The position numbers and the translations under genes were made by a program. Shown here in pieces: positions 19,501 through 27,248 of a DNA stretch of 39,276 nucleotides. The notes under the pieces were generated by a model. That model did not search any database and was not told the DNA's origin. It saw only the letters and a list, made by a program, of their open reading frames with translations. Source of the DNA: a virus; IMG/VR virus record IMGVR_UViG_3300024255_000066, positions 1-39,276 of that record; one strand, 5' to 3'. The stretch's first letter is position 1, and each line of letters starts with the position of its first letter.

Positions 19501-22500
19501 GAAGAGAACGATCGGTTTGGTGATCGCCTGTACAGGTTTAGTGCATTCGCGCAAGGCGCATTACTGCAAAATTCAAGTGGATCACTCGAAGCCTTTCGGT
19601 CAAGGACTCTTGAGGATCCTCAATGGAATGGCCAAGCTTTTTATGACTTCACTGCAGCTGGCTGGTATGACGCTGAGACAAGTCATCCTGGACAGTCCAC
19701 GTTTACTGGAACTCAGAGACACTTTGTAGGTCATCCTGGCTTTGTCCAGAGTTCCAACGAGCTAACGAATACGGGTGGCGCAAAGACTCGGATCCAAGGC
19801 CAGCTGATTGGGTCAGGCAGGGTTCTGTTCGGCATGTTGGCGAACGATGGCGACCGATTCAACAATGAGTCAAGTTTCCTTCGTGATCGCTTTGGTCAAA
19901 ACAACTGGCAATTCGTTGACTCTTACGAGCTTGGATTAAATGGATCGAATGACTTCTACTCTAGCGGCAGGCAAGTTGATCAAACTCTAAACTACTTCCA
20001 GGATGTGGTCACCATTGGCCCAGCTTGGCGTGAAGGCGAAACCTGGATTCATAATGCTGGCTTGTTCTCCGCAGGCATACCTGATTTTGGCCCTATTACT
20101 GAATTGGCAGCTAATGAGCCGATCACCAACTTGCAAGATGGCGACAGCCTGTACTGGGACGTAAGACTAAAAGGTTATGTCAACCGTCAAGAGGACGAGA
20201 GCGAATATGCTTTGGACGATCTGCGAGACGTCACGATCACAAATCCTAGCAGTAATGATCAAGTATTCTACAATGCAATTACTCAGGAGTTCGTAAACCA
20301 AAGGTATGATTACGTCTCCTCTCTGAGGGGTATGAACGATGTCAGGCTCCCACCCGTAAGCGAAGCAATAGAAGGATCGCTCATTGCTTGGGACGCCGCC
20401 TCTTCTTACTACAAGGAGTACTTGTCTGTGGCGGCCCTCGACATCGGTGACCTGATTGATGTCAACTGGGAGGCTACAAACGCTAGAGGAGGATACAAAG
20501 ACAGCACTTATTATATCTACTGGGATGCCATCGCTAAACAATGGTCTTCCATTGCGGACGAACGCAACGGTACTCAGGTCGTTAGAGAGTGGAGGGGTGA
20601 ATGGGAGTTGACCGAGATGGTCGACATGTACCAGGACAAGCAGGTAGGTCGAGCTCTGACCTCTTCAGCCCCGGCAGACAGTAGATACCAGTGGTACGAT
20701 CCTTACAGGCGAGAGTACAGAACTGAGCCCGCGGCTTTTAATGAGTCAGTCTCGGGAATAGTCAACACAGGTCGTGGTGATGGCGGCGATTTCGAGTATG
20801 GAGACATTGACTTTGGCTCACCACTAGGTGTCTTTGGTGGAGGCAACTTCGAGACAGGAGAAGAAGATCGTCCAAAAGAAATGATAGAAGGCTTGAATGG
20901 TGGCGACTTTGTCTTTGACAACAGGAGGGGAATGGACCTTCGACCTGGCCCTATCCAGGAAACAGATTACACCGACCTTATCCTCTACTTCGACGGCGAA
21001 AATCCTGAGATTGATTCTAGTAATAGAGACTCTAGTAACGACATGACGGTACACGGTTCCGCTCAGATCGTACAGGACAATACGACTGAAGGCAAGCCTG
21101 GTTACCTCGAGTTTCCTGTCTTTGCTTTTACTGAACAATACAATGCCATCAGTGTTCTAGACCTACCAGAGATACCAAAGAACTATGGGCCTGAAGGTTG
21201 GTTTTCTTACCGCATCGCTAACAATTGGGAGATCCAGAACGACTCTTGGTCTATTGAGATGGACATCCGTCTTGATCAGGAAGACACGCATGACTGGCAT
21301 TGGTTTACGCATGGGAATAGACAGATGGATGTTGGCTTTGAGTTCCGCAACCAGGCGACCATGACATCAAGAGAGCTTGGTCTCTATGGCGTAGATGCCG
21401 TAGATACAATGTCCTTTAAATGGAAACCTCGCGACAGGACGGAGATAGATTACACGATACCTCTTGGGGAGCCTGGAGATGCTCGGCCCTGGTCCTTTGG
21501 GGAGTTCAAGCGAATGATCCTTTGCTTTGACGCTGAGACAACTCGACTAAGCCTTTACTATGATGGATTACAGGTTGTAACAGTCCTTCTGAATTCTCTT
21601 CCAGGCTGGCTGCCAGACGACGGTTTTATTATGGATGAATGGGACCGCTTTGACTATTTCCAAAGACTCTTAACCTTAGGATCTAGCCCTTGGTTCAATC
21701 GGGGTGCGAACATGCAGGGCGCGATTGACAACGTTCGTCTATCAAGGCGAGTCATCCCCTACGACGCAAGCTTCCCGACAACTCCTGAGGTCCTTGCTCC
21801 ATACCCACTACATCCAGCCAGGGCGCCCTTCGACGTCGATGGCAGACCTGAGAATGATAAGCCTTATGTCTCTGCCTGTCTTGAATTCAAGCAAGACACC
21901 TTCAGCGGAAGCCGCTATCTCTATCCTCACCGTGTCGGACAGGACAGCACTGGCTTTTTCTGGCTGCCTAACAAGTTTGCTCTCGCGGCCGACGAGGTAA
22001 CTGATCCCTATGACGAATCAGTTGCTTGGCCGTATCAGACAAGGTACAATGTTGGATACAAGATTCAGTCCCAGACAGAATTCTATTCAGCAGTAAGATC
22101 TATTAACTTGACCAATGGTGTAAGTAATTACCCGCAAGGATGGAATGGTCGGCAAGGGCTCAGGAGACCGGTGTCGCCAATCTTTGATCTAGCGGCTACG
22201 ACCTTCACCGTTGAAGCGGTGATAGAAGTTCGTCATAGTCACACCGCTAGTTTCAAGCTGAGTCAATACGATGACCTGATTCCACCAGAATTCTATTACC
22301 ACTCTTCTTATCTTCTCAATTGTGCAGCAGAGGAGGACTTGTCTGACGTTACCTCTGGACGGTCGTGGGCTATTCGAGTTTTTGACTACGCTCCGTACGA
22401 TTCTAAGAAGTTTGGCAGGCCATGGGAGAACGGCGTTAAGTTTGAGTTCTGGACGTTAGATGACGATGACGAGGTCCAGTACAACAGCCTTGACTTCATG

Positions 22501-22878
22501 TTTGGGCCTCAGGTTTGGAGCTCGCCTAGGGGAGAGCGTTACGAGCCACCAGGAAACGAAAGGGTAGCCTGGCCTGCACAACCCGATGGAGAATTCGCCC
22601 ATGTTGTCGTTCAACGTGACATGAGGAAGGGCACCGTGACCGTGATCATCAACGGTCAGAGCATGACCAAGTATCATCCTGAAATCAAGAAGCCTTTCAG
22701 GGATTTGTCGCAATTCACAAATCACTTGGTTGCTTTAGGCATGGATGCCAATATGAACTTTGATACTGGAAATGACATGGATGGACAGGTGAATTACATC
22801 CGAGTAATTAGTGGCAAGCTGTTGTATGGCAAGTCAGCTGAGTTCCCGGTGCTTCCCGCAACGCTTTCGGCAACCTAG
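16588..22878 (+). CDS. Giant fibre-like protein (2096 residues) with four LamG-like domains
   Basis: Starts at GTG with the MALF-type anchor (residues 1-60, with L-K-T-G-E-L-F-V). LamG-like domains fall at about 300-570 (Y-T-V-Q-F-W-L-R-F, Y-K-V-W-I-N-G-V), 660-960 (L-Y-V-Y-V-N-G-V), 1460-1750 (S-W-S-I-E-M-D-I-R-L, L-S-L-Y-Y-D-G, G-A-I-D-N-V-R-L-S-R-R-V-I) and 1810-2090 (F-T-V-E-A-V-I-E-V, V-T-V-I-I-N-G-Q, V-N-Y-I-R-V-I-S-G). LxDLxDV-type spacers lie at about 130 and 1209-1300. A DGGDF / GGGNF / NGGDF cluster sits at 1398-1441, the position that ends the neighbouring 996-residue protein; here about 650 more residues follow. This suggests fusion or domain gain. Largest gene of the window; very likely an external adhesive fibre. 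Confidence 0.78.
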   Translation: MALFPKNIVFRNSGNTLGGLRSYFAAFTDQALKTGELFVKYDPNEAGYVSLLTQDPEFNEAVSVFGGLPQLADATYSSRNLQHLSTLVWKEDRLRVYENPEQPGDIVEELGDGWGISAPFPFRLFESSIDELEDVDSSSGIPRGKAYGDALTWRFIGDGPEGYFETGPGLGEPITGVEGTASLSDTLVVTYPDGAAGIADNSRLVWNQRNLQWEPKEVTPTLENRGDTDFSEGDPVDGDGLVYDELNETWSPGAVLEEGVIKISDGRRGVDKKKEIVVLTGKADGWKQDVLYSSGETEWISPSTEYHPFGSDWMLSLGVSIKTKDNSPGDYWERFPDGCFFLQQGQLRPNNFSNQYISKLRLDNRLNLEDTDYYAERGAIGYEHSIPPITSSGTRARQPMSWDGDYTVQFWLRFNDEINDVYTDNPNPTRSGQRWEIIDIDGQLACFLRWESTFTSGNLPVQNLKLIYGPSGIEETLVLNAQAATDYHVCFVYSAADARYKVWINGVCVAQRSIPIVGSSTFIDFRELEIGQTSTSSFSNGAVTCYFADLIISLVKEHDTLPTSILDGTREFAPPGPWARRLVEGPKAALQTLGITKTGLFSWIAKEQPYKWNTAFGSKQSYWVEQPLNMDQRSFVGNEVLSWDGSKFVTTKEAGGNDFRAKLSPGSPIADGKKYFSSIFNASSAFPTQDLLSGSINVSRWHTDGKGNLETFVDSGLTYGVSETYGYANTRFGTWENTPFGFPLPGMHGTPGIYATPIQRSDTLNVKGWIPPNTDIPISLAEDLVDQNGEGFHGCAIKFKVIKWQDLDNIIGGAFSSTREDIRISVDPTGRLEFRITQSAGIYAPNRTDDSGTEPYSLFQFYNGFYNYVEFDTRPDILNNGEINEIVICQDFLNAGLYVYVNGVNEFLYNVKSEGFQGLVPGDEPGLVTDDAIIGRWHPDRVGQSGRFYKNKGLPNYIAIDNGSGWYKEWAEENDRFGDRLYRFSAFAQGALLQNSSGSLEAFRSRTLEDPQWNGQAFYDFTAAGWYDAETSHPGQSTFTGTQRHFVGHPGFVQSSNELTNTGGAKTRIQGQLIGSGRVLFGMLANDGDRFNNESSFLRDRFGQNNWQFVDSYELGLNGSNDFYSSGRQVDQTLNYFQDVVTIGPAWREGETWIHNAGLFSAGIPDFGPITELAANEPITNLQDGDSLYWDVRLKGYVNRQEDESEYALDDLRDVTITNPSSNDQVFYNAITQEFVNQRYDYVSSLRGMNDVRLPPVSEAIEGSLIAWDAASSYYKEYLSVAALDIGDLIDVNWEATNARGGYKDSTYYIYWDAIAKQWSSIADERNGTQVVREWRGEWELTEMVDMYQDKQVGRALTSSAPADSRYQWYDPYRREYRTEPAAFNESVSGIVNTGRGDGGDFEYGDIDFGSPLGVFGGGNFETGEEDRPKEMIEGLNGGDFVFDNRRGMDLRPGPIQETDYTDLILYFDGENPEIDSSNRDSSNDMTVHGSAQIVQDNTTEGKPGYLEFPVFAFTEQYNAISVLDLPEIPKNYGPEGWFSYRIANNWEIQNDSWSIEMDIRLDQEDTHDWHWFTHGNRQMDVGFEFRNQATMTSRELGLYGVDAVDTMSFKWKPRDRTEIDYTIPLGEPGDARPWSFGEFKRMILCFDAETTRLSLYYDGLQVVTVLLNSLPGWLPDDGFIMDEWDRFDYFQRLLTLGSSPWFNRGANMQGAIDNVRLSRRVIPYDASFPTTPEVLAPYPLHPARAPFDVDGRPENDKPYVSACLEFKQDTFSGSRYLYPHRVGQDSTGFFWLPNKFALAADEVTDPYDESVAWPYQTRYNVGYKIQSQTEFYSAVRSINLTNGVSNYPQGWNGRQGLRRPVSPIFDLAATTFTVEAVIEVRHSHTASFKLSQYDDLIPPEFYYHSSYLLNCAAEEDLSDVTSGRSWAIRVFDYAPYDSKKFGRPWENGVKFEFWTLDDDDEVQYNSLDFMFGPQVWSSPRGERYEPPGNERVAWPAQPDGEFAHVVVQRDMRKGTVTVIINGQSMTKYHPEIKKPFRDLSQFTNHLVALGMDANMNFDTGNDMDGQVNYIRVISGKLLYGKSAEFPVLPATLSAT
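22869..22877 (+). promoter_or_regulatory. GGTATCCTA-like motif (GGCAACCTA)
   Basis: 30 bases before the GTG at 22899, overlapping the upstream TAG stop. An identical 9-mer lies at 37371. Confidence 0.45.
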
Positions 22879-22898
22879 ACGGATTCGCAGGAAGGTAC

Positions 22899-25800
22899 GT
22901 GCCAACGCCTACAAACAGAGTTCCTGTAAGGGTAGCGCGTGGTAACTATGCTACGTTTTCCGCTTCGATGGCGGAACTGTACGAGGGTGAGATTGTTTAC
23001 GCCGTAGACGAGCAAGCTCTTTACGTAGTAGAAAACGAAACACTTATTCCTGTCGCAGGCGATGGTCTGGTCCTTAGTGTTAACGGCCAGACGGGTAACG
23101 TAATACTTGGCGTCGGAGAGCTGGATGACACGGACTTGTCCGGCTTGGCTGACGGCGACATGCTGGTCTACCAGAACAACAAGTGGATAAATATTCCTGC
23201 CACTACGGGTGGTACCGTCTACAGCGTTGATGTCACAGGCTCGAACGGCATCTCGTCAACAGGTGGCCCAATTACCAGCACAGGCTCTATCGATGTAAGC
23301 CTGACAGACACGGGCGTGGTCCCTGGCGAGTACATCCACCCCAAGGTTACAGTTGACGCTCAAGGGCGCATCTCATCTATAGAGGCCGAGGTTCCTGCTG
23401 ACCAAACTCTAAATGACTTAACTGATGTCGAAGCTCCTGTTCCAGGTATTGGCGATGGCCTTGTCTGGGACGGAGTCAATTGGATCAATACGCCTGACGT
23501 CGGCGGCGGTGCTGGGGAGCTTGATGAGCTAACCGATGTTGACGTTTCAACGACACCTCCTTTAAACGGCCAAGCTCTTGTCTATAATCAGGGTAGTGCT
23601 ACATGGGTTCCAGGTACTGTTGATACAGCCGAGCCTCCTCCACCACTACTTGAGATAGATGACCTAATCGATGTAGTTGTCGACACTAGTCTTACTTCCG
23701 ACTACATCTTACGCTATAGCCAACAGGCGAACGTATGGGAAAACGTAGATCTTGTCTTAGATACGATTGAGGACATTGCTGATGTCCAGACCGGCCTCTA
23801 CGATGCTCCTGCAAACGGTGACGTCCTGGTATGGGACGTGTCTTCACAGAAGTGGACCAATAGACCTGCAAACACGGCTGGGCCAGTTGAACTGCAGACT
23901 TATACAACTGATTCTACAGCGTCACCTCTTCTTGGTGGCGACAGTGTACTCGCTGACAACCAAGCCTGGAACGACCTGGGCTTCGTTCTGTTCTCTCCTC
24001 TCTATGACCCTGATCCTGTAGAGAGTTATCCTTTTCCGCGTTCAGAAGGATATAGCCAGGCGATGCTCCTGTCGGATCTTCCTGATAACTATTTTAAGGG
24101 TCAGATACATCTTTGGGGTGGCTACGTTGAGAATATCCCGACTGTTAATACGTCTAATGCGCTTTGTCAGATTCACGTCAACAGGGAGATGGTGGCACTT
24201 AGTAAGCCCGTCCAAGCTCCTAACTATTACACCAGTTACTACGACTGCTACGACTACAGGGAAGACGGCAGCAACGATTCTCAAATTGAGTTTAGTTTAT
24301 TCGCTGAGGACGTAACGCGCCTTAATATGCTGCTAGGCCGAGTGGGTCTTTGTCCTTTATATGTAGACGCGGACGGAGAGAAGTGGTCTATCGTCCGTAG
24401 GGAATACTTTAGTCAGCTGACCTACTCCAGGCATTTTGCCCAGGAGTTTTGGCTCAGTTCGAAGGGAAGCTTCTTTGTCAAGCAAGGCGCCCCTAGTTGG
24501 GGCTTTAACTGGAACAGCGGAAATTGTGGCGAGTATAACCACGGTGTCTATTTTGACGGCAACTCAGAAAACAACGATAGCCCTAATGGCTTAGAAGGTT
24601 ACGGCTATAAGAACTGGGCTGATCGTCCTCGGCGAGGGAGCTACGTCAACTTCTGCGGTCCAAAGGAATCAGGTCCTATCCTTCCTAGTTACAGACTGGA
24701 AGAGCTAGAGAATGTAGAGGCCGACAATGCCGTTGCGCAAGACATTATTCAGTACGATGGTACGAACTGGGTCAACACTCCTCTACCCCCTACTCCCGAG
24801 GTACCTCAGGATATTGGCGACCTAGACGATGTTGATACGACTGGTGCCCAACCTGACGAGATTCTAATCTATGATGGCAGCTCTTGGAAAGCAGAGCCCT
24901 TACCTTCTTCAGATATTGACCTTTCCAATGAAAGCATTGATGCGCTTGGTGATGTTAACACTAGCAACCCTCCACCTGGCATTGGCCAACTTCTTCAGTA
25001 CAACGGATTTGAGTGGGTGCCCGCAGACGCCCCTCAGAGCGGTGCTGGCAGTCTGGATGACCTTACTGATGTAAACGTTGTTACACCCGCCCCTGAGGAC
25101 ACCCAGGTACTCGCATACAACCAGGCTGATGATGAGTGGCAGGCGGCTAACCCTAGAGCCACCTCCGGAGCGCCTACTGCTACCAACTTTCCGGGGCTTC
25201 CTGGAGAGATGCGCTTCGATGCTGAATACTTCTATATCTGCATTGCGCTTAACACTTGGAAGCAGGTTGCCCTTAGCGATATCACATCAACACCTGAGCC
25301 TCCTGTTATTGGAGACATCGCGGACGGCGGCGACTTCCTCAACGGCAATCCTGGAACCATCGACACAATCCTTGATGGAGGCAACTGGACTACAGGCGTA
25401 TCCAACGACCAGCAAGACGTGGTCATGGATGGTGGACTGTTCGGCCCAGACCTACCTGTTATTGGTGACGCTATTGACGGCGGTAACTTCGAAGACGGAA
25501 CAAGTAACGGAACTAACTTCTTTGTTGATGGCGGCAACTTCACTACTGGAGCTCCTGGTACTGATGGCGGCATTGATATTGACGGCGGTGAGATCACTCC
25601 AGATCTTCCTCAGAACGGCGACATCATTGACGGTGGCGATTGGCTCAATGGCACACCAGGCACAAACTACTACACAGATGGCGGTAACTTTACCACCGGA
25701 GCTGCAGGCAGCTCTGACGTCACCCTTGATGGCGGTTACTTCGAGGGTGAGACTCCTGACTCCTTCTCTACGATTGACGGTGGTAACTTTGAATTCGGAT

Positions 25801-26246
25801 TCAGCAATGGATCTGAATACTACATGGACGGAGGTAACTGGACTACTGGACTTGGCGGTTCCCAAGGCACAGCTGATGGAGGACTGTTCGAGCCTGATCC
25901 CGTACTCGCTCCGGGACCCAATGACACAATTAACGGTGGCAACTTCACCTCAGGCGTGGGCGGTAGCAACTTCAATGTTGACGGTGGCAGCTTTATCACA
26001 GGAGACTCTATACCTCCTCAGGGCACGGCAGATGGAGGCGTCTGGACTAGTGACGTTGACCTGTACCCAGTAGAGGGCGGCAACTTTACTACCGGACAGA
26101 GTGGCGCTAGATCCGAGATCGTTGACGGCGGCCAGTTCACTACTGGCGATGCATACGACGAAACTCCTGTTGACGGCGGCGACTTCACCTTAACTTCGGG
26201 CGGTAATGATGAGGGCACTGTCGATGGAGGAGAGTTCATAGTCTGA
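22899..26246 (+). CDS. Large fibre-like protein ending in a DGG-repeat solenoid
   Basis: 1115 residues from GTG, with an AGGAAGG ribosome site a few bases upstream, the best Shine-Dalgarno among the giant genes. Residues 1-55 are the anchor (R-V-P-V-R-V-A-R-G...L-Y-E-G-E-I-V-Y-A-V-D...L-Y-V). LxDLxDV repeats lie at about 74, 171, 208, 253, 290, 640, 680 and 719. Residues about 328-590 form a beta domain with K-W-S-I-V-R-R-E-Y...E-F-W-L-S that is also found in the gene at 32269. A short Y-F-Y-I-C-I-A-L-N-T-W-K element lies at 777-788. From 809 to 1112 come about 19 D-G-G-x-(F/W/I) repeats of about 17 residues each. No enzyme motif. Probably a trimeric or solenoidal tail fibre. Confidence 0.8.
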   Translation: MPTPTNRVPVRVARGNYATFSASMAELYEGEIVYAVDEQALYVVENETLIPVAGDGLVLSVNGQTGNVILGVGELDDTDLSGLADGDMLVYQNNKWINIPATTGGTVYSVDVTGSNGISSTGGPITSTGSIDVSLTDTGVVPGEYIHPKVTVDAQGRISSIEAEVPADQTLNDLTDVEAPVPGIGDGLVWDGVNWINTPDVGGGAGELDELTDVDVSTTPPLNGQALVYNQGSATWVPGTVDTAEPPPPLLEIDDLIDVVVDTSLTSDYILRYSQQANVWENVDLVLDTIEDIADVQTGLYDAPANGDVLVWDVSSQKWTNRPANTAGPVELQTYTTDSTASPLLGGDSVLADNQAWNDLGFVLFSPLYDPDPVESYPFPRSEGYSQAMLLSDLPDNYFKGQIHLWGGYVENIPTVNTSNALCQIHVNREMVALSKPVQAPNYYTSYYDCYDYREDGSNDSQIEFSLFAEDVTRLNMLLGRVGLCPLYVDADGEKWSIVRREYFSQLTYSRHFAQEFWLSSKGSFFVKQGAPSWGFNWNSGNCGEYNHGVYFDGNSENNDSPNGLEGYGYKNWADRPRRGSYVNFCGPKESGPILPSYRLEELENVEADNAVAQDIIQYDGTNWVNTPLPPTPEVPQDIGDLDDVDTTGAQPDEILIYDGSSWKAEPLPSSDIDLSNESIDALGDVNTSNPPPGIGQLLQYNGFEWVPADAPQSGAGSLDDLTDVNVVTPAPEDTQVLAYNQADDEWQAANPRATSGAPTATNFPGLPGEMRFDAEYFYICIALNTWKQVALSDITSTPEPPVIGDIADGGDFLNGNPGTIDTILDGGNWTTGVSNDQQDVVMDGGLFGPDLPVIGDAIDGGNFEDGTSNGTNFFVDGGNFTTGAPGTDGGIDIDGGEITPDLPQNGDIIDGGDWLNGTPGTNYYTDGGNFTTGAAGSSDVTLDGGYFEGETPDSFSTIDGGNFEFGFSNGSEYYMDGGNWTTGLGGSQGTADGGLFEPDPVLAPGPNDTINGGNFTSGVGGSNFNVDGGSFITGDSIPPQGTADGGVWTSDVDLYPVEGGNFTTGQSGARSEIVDGGQFTTGDAYDETPVDGGDFTLTSGGNDEGTVDGGEFIV
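25323..26234 (+). repeat. About 19 tandem D-G-G-x-aromatic repeats (protein level, period about 17 residues)
   Basis: Coding repeat within the 1115-residue protein. DGG/NGG/EGG tripeptides fall at residues 809, 826, 844, 860, 877, 895, 911, 927, 943, 960, 977, 993, 1012, 1028, 1045, 1059, 1076, 1092 and 1109. Most are followed by x-F or x-W and many by T-T-G. The DNA copies differ at many third codon positions, so the array is old and kept at protein level. The regular spacing suggests a beta-solenoid. Confidence 0.85.
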
Positions 26247-26248
26247 TC

Positions 26249-26257
26249 GGCATCCTA
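26249..26257 (+). promoter_or_regulatory. GGTATCCTA-like motif (GGCATCCTA)
   Basis: 30 bases before the ATG at 26279, right after the upstream stop. Confidence 0.48.
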
Positions 26258-26278
26258 GCGGGAGTGTAATCGGTTATC

Positions 26279-27247
26279 ATGGCAGCCCCTAATCCAAGAA
26301 GCAAGCTTCTCCCAGCTAGGGGTAATTTAGCTGACCTAGAGTTTCTTGTCGAAGATCTCCTGGAAGGCGAGATGTGTTACGCCTATGACTTAGATCAGTA
26401 CTACCAGAAAGAAGCTGGTCTCCTGGTTGCCGTGGGCGCATCAAAGATTCAAGGAGCCAAGGCTGATTCTGCCTTGCAGGACTCTCCGGTTGATTCCAAG
26501 CAGTATGGCCGCTCAGGCGGGGCTTGGGTTGAGATTGACACTACTGATACCGGCGCAGTTGGCGAAGGCCTTGAAGGCGAGTTTCCTTACTACAGTGCTG
26601 ACGGTCGCGTCTTGGCATCTGCAGGCACAGGCATTAGATTAGATACTGTCAATAATAAACTTATTGTTGATGACATTGAGGTTGGAACATTTCAGCTCGC
26701 TGGAGAATTCAACGTTGATTTTCTAAACATGAATGGGACTGGGCCTGCCCTCATTGAATCCGGCAGTGATATCCTGCTTCGGCCTGCAGCAGACATCAGC
26801 GCTGAGAACAGCGTTATCAAGAACCTGGCAACTCCTACTGCTGACAGCCATGCTGCTACCAAGGCTTACGTCGATCAGCAGATTGCACTCTATGTTAATT
26901 CCTTCCCTCGAAACGGGTACATAGTTGACGGCTCGGTCAACGCCATCGCCTATAGTGTTTCAGGTCCTGGATTGGTTGCTATTGAGACAAATCCAGACAT
27001 AATACTCTATAGAGGTTTCACCTATACTTTTGATAATACTCTATCCAACTCACTTAACTCATTCCTGATCAAGACCTCTGTATCTTCGGGCACTTCCAAT
27101 CAGTTCGACAATTCCGGAACATATGTAACAGGAGACCCTGACGGCGTAGTAGTCTTTGAGGTACCACACACCAGTACTACTCAACTGTACGGAGTAAGCC
27201 AAAGCGACAGTCGAAAGAACATAACGTTTATCATCGTAGGAGAGTAA
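26279..27247 (+). CDS. Fibre-like protein with anchor, tail-fibre motif and degenerate cupredoxin-like domain
   Basis: 322 residues. Residues 1-53 are the anchor (L-L-P-A-R-G-N...L-L-E-G-E-M-C-Y-A...Y-Y-Q-K-E), nearly identical in design to the gene at 28898. Residues 179-202 hold V-I-K-N-L-A-T-P...S-H-A-A-T-K-A-Y-V-D, a classic phage tail-fibre element. Residues about 213-322 match the cupredoxin-like domain of the 28898 and 32269 products: Y-S-V-S-G-P-G-L, N-P-D-I-I-L-Y-R-G-F-T-Y-T-F, V-V-F-E-V-P, Q-L-Y-G-V. The His, Cys and Met positions that would bind copper are not conserved. Its stop is one base from the start of the protease gene, so the two are probably cotranslated. Confidence 0.78.
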   Translation: MAAPNPRSKLLPARGNLADLEFLVEDLLEGEMCYAYDLDQYYQKEAGLLVAVGASKIQGAKADSALQDSPVDSKQYGRSGGAWVEIDTTDTGAVGEGLEGEFPYYSADGRVLASAGTGIRLDTVNNKLIVDDIEVGTFQLAGEFNVDFLNMNGTGPALIESGSDILLRPAADISAENSVIKNLATPTADSHAATKAYVDQQIALYVNSFPRNGYIVDGSVNAIAYSVSGPGLVAIETNPDIILYRGFTYTFDNTLSNSLNSFLIKTSVSSGTSNQFDNSGTYVTGDPDGVVVFEVPHTSTTQLYGVSQSDSRKNITFIIVGE

Positions 27248-27248
27248 G

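Noticed and set aside
25078-26073. 331-codon + strand frame within the DGG repeat region
   Set aside because: An out-of-phase shadow of the repeat array (Leu/Thr/Ala-rich, no domain); the D-G-G frame is clearly the conserved one.
25323-26234. CRISPR-like or DNA-level tandem array
   Set aside because: The repeats are coding, vary in length and differ at many third codon positions; there is no constant DNA repeat.
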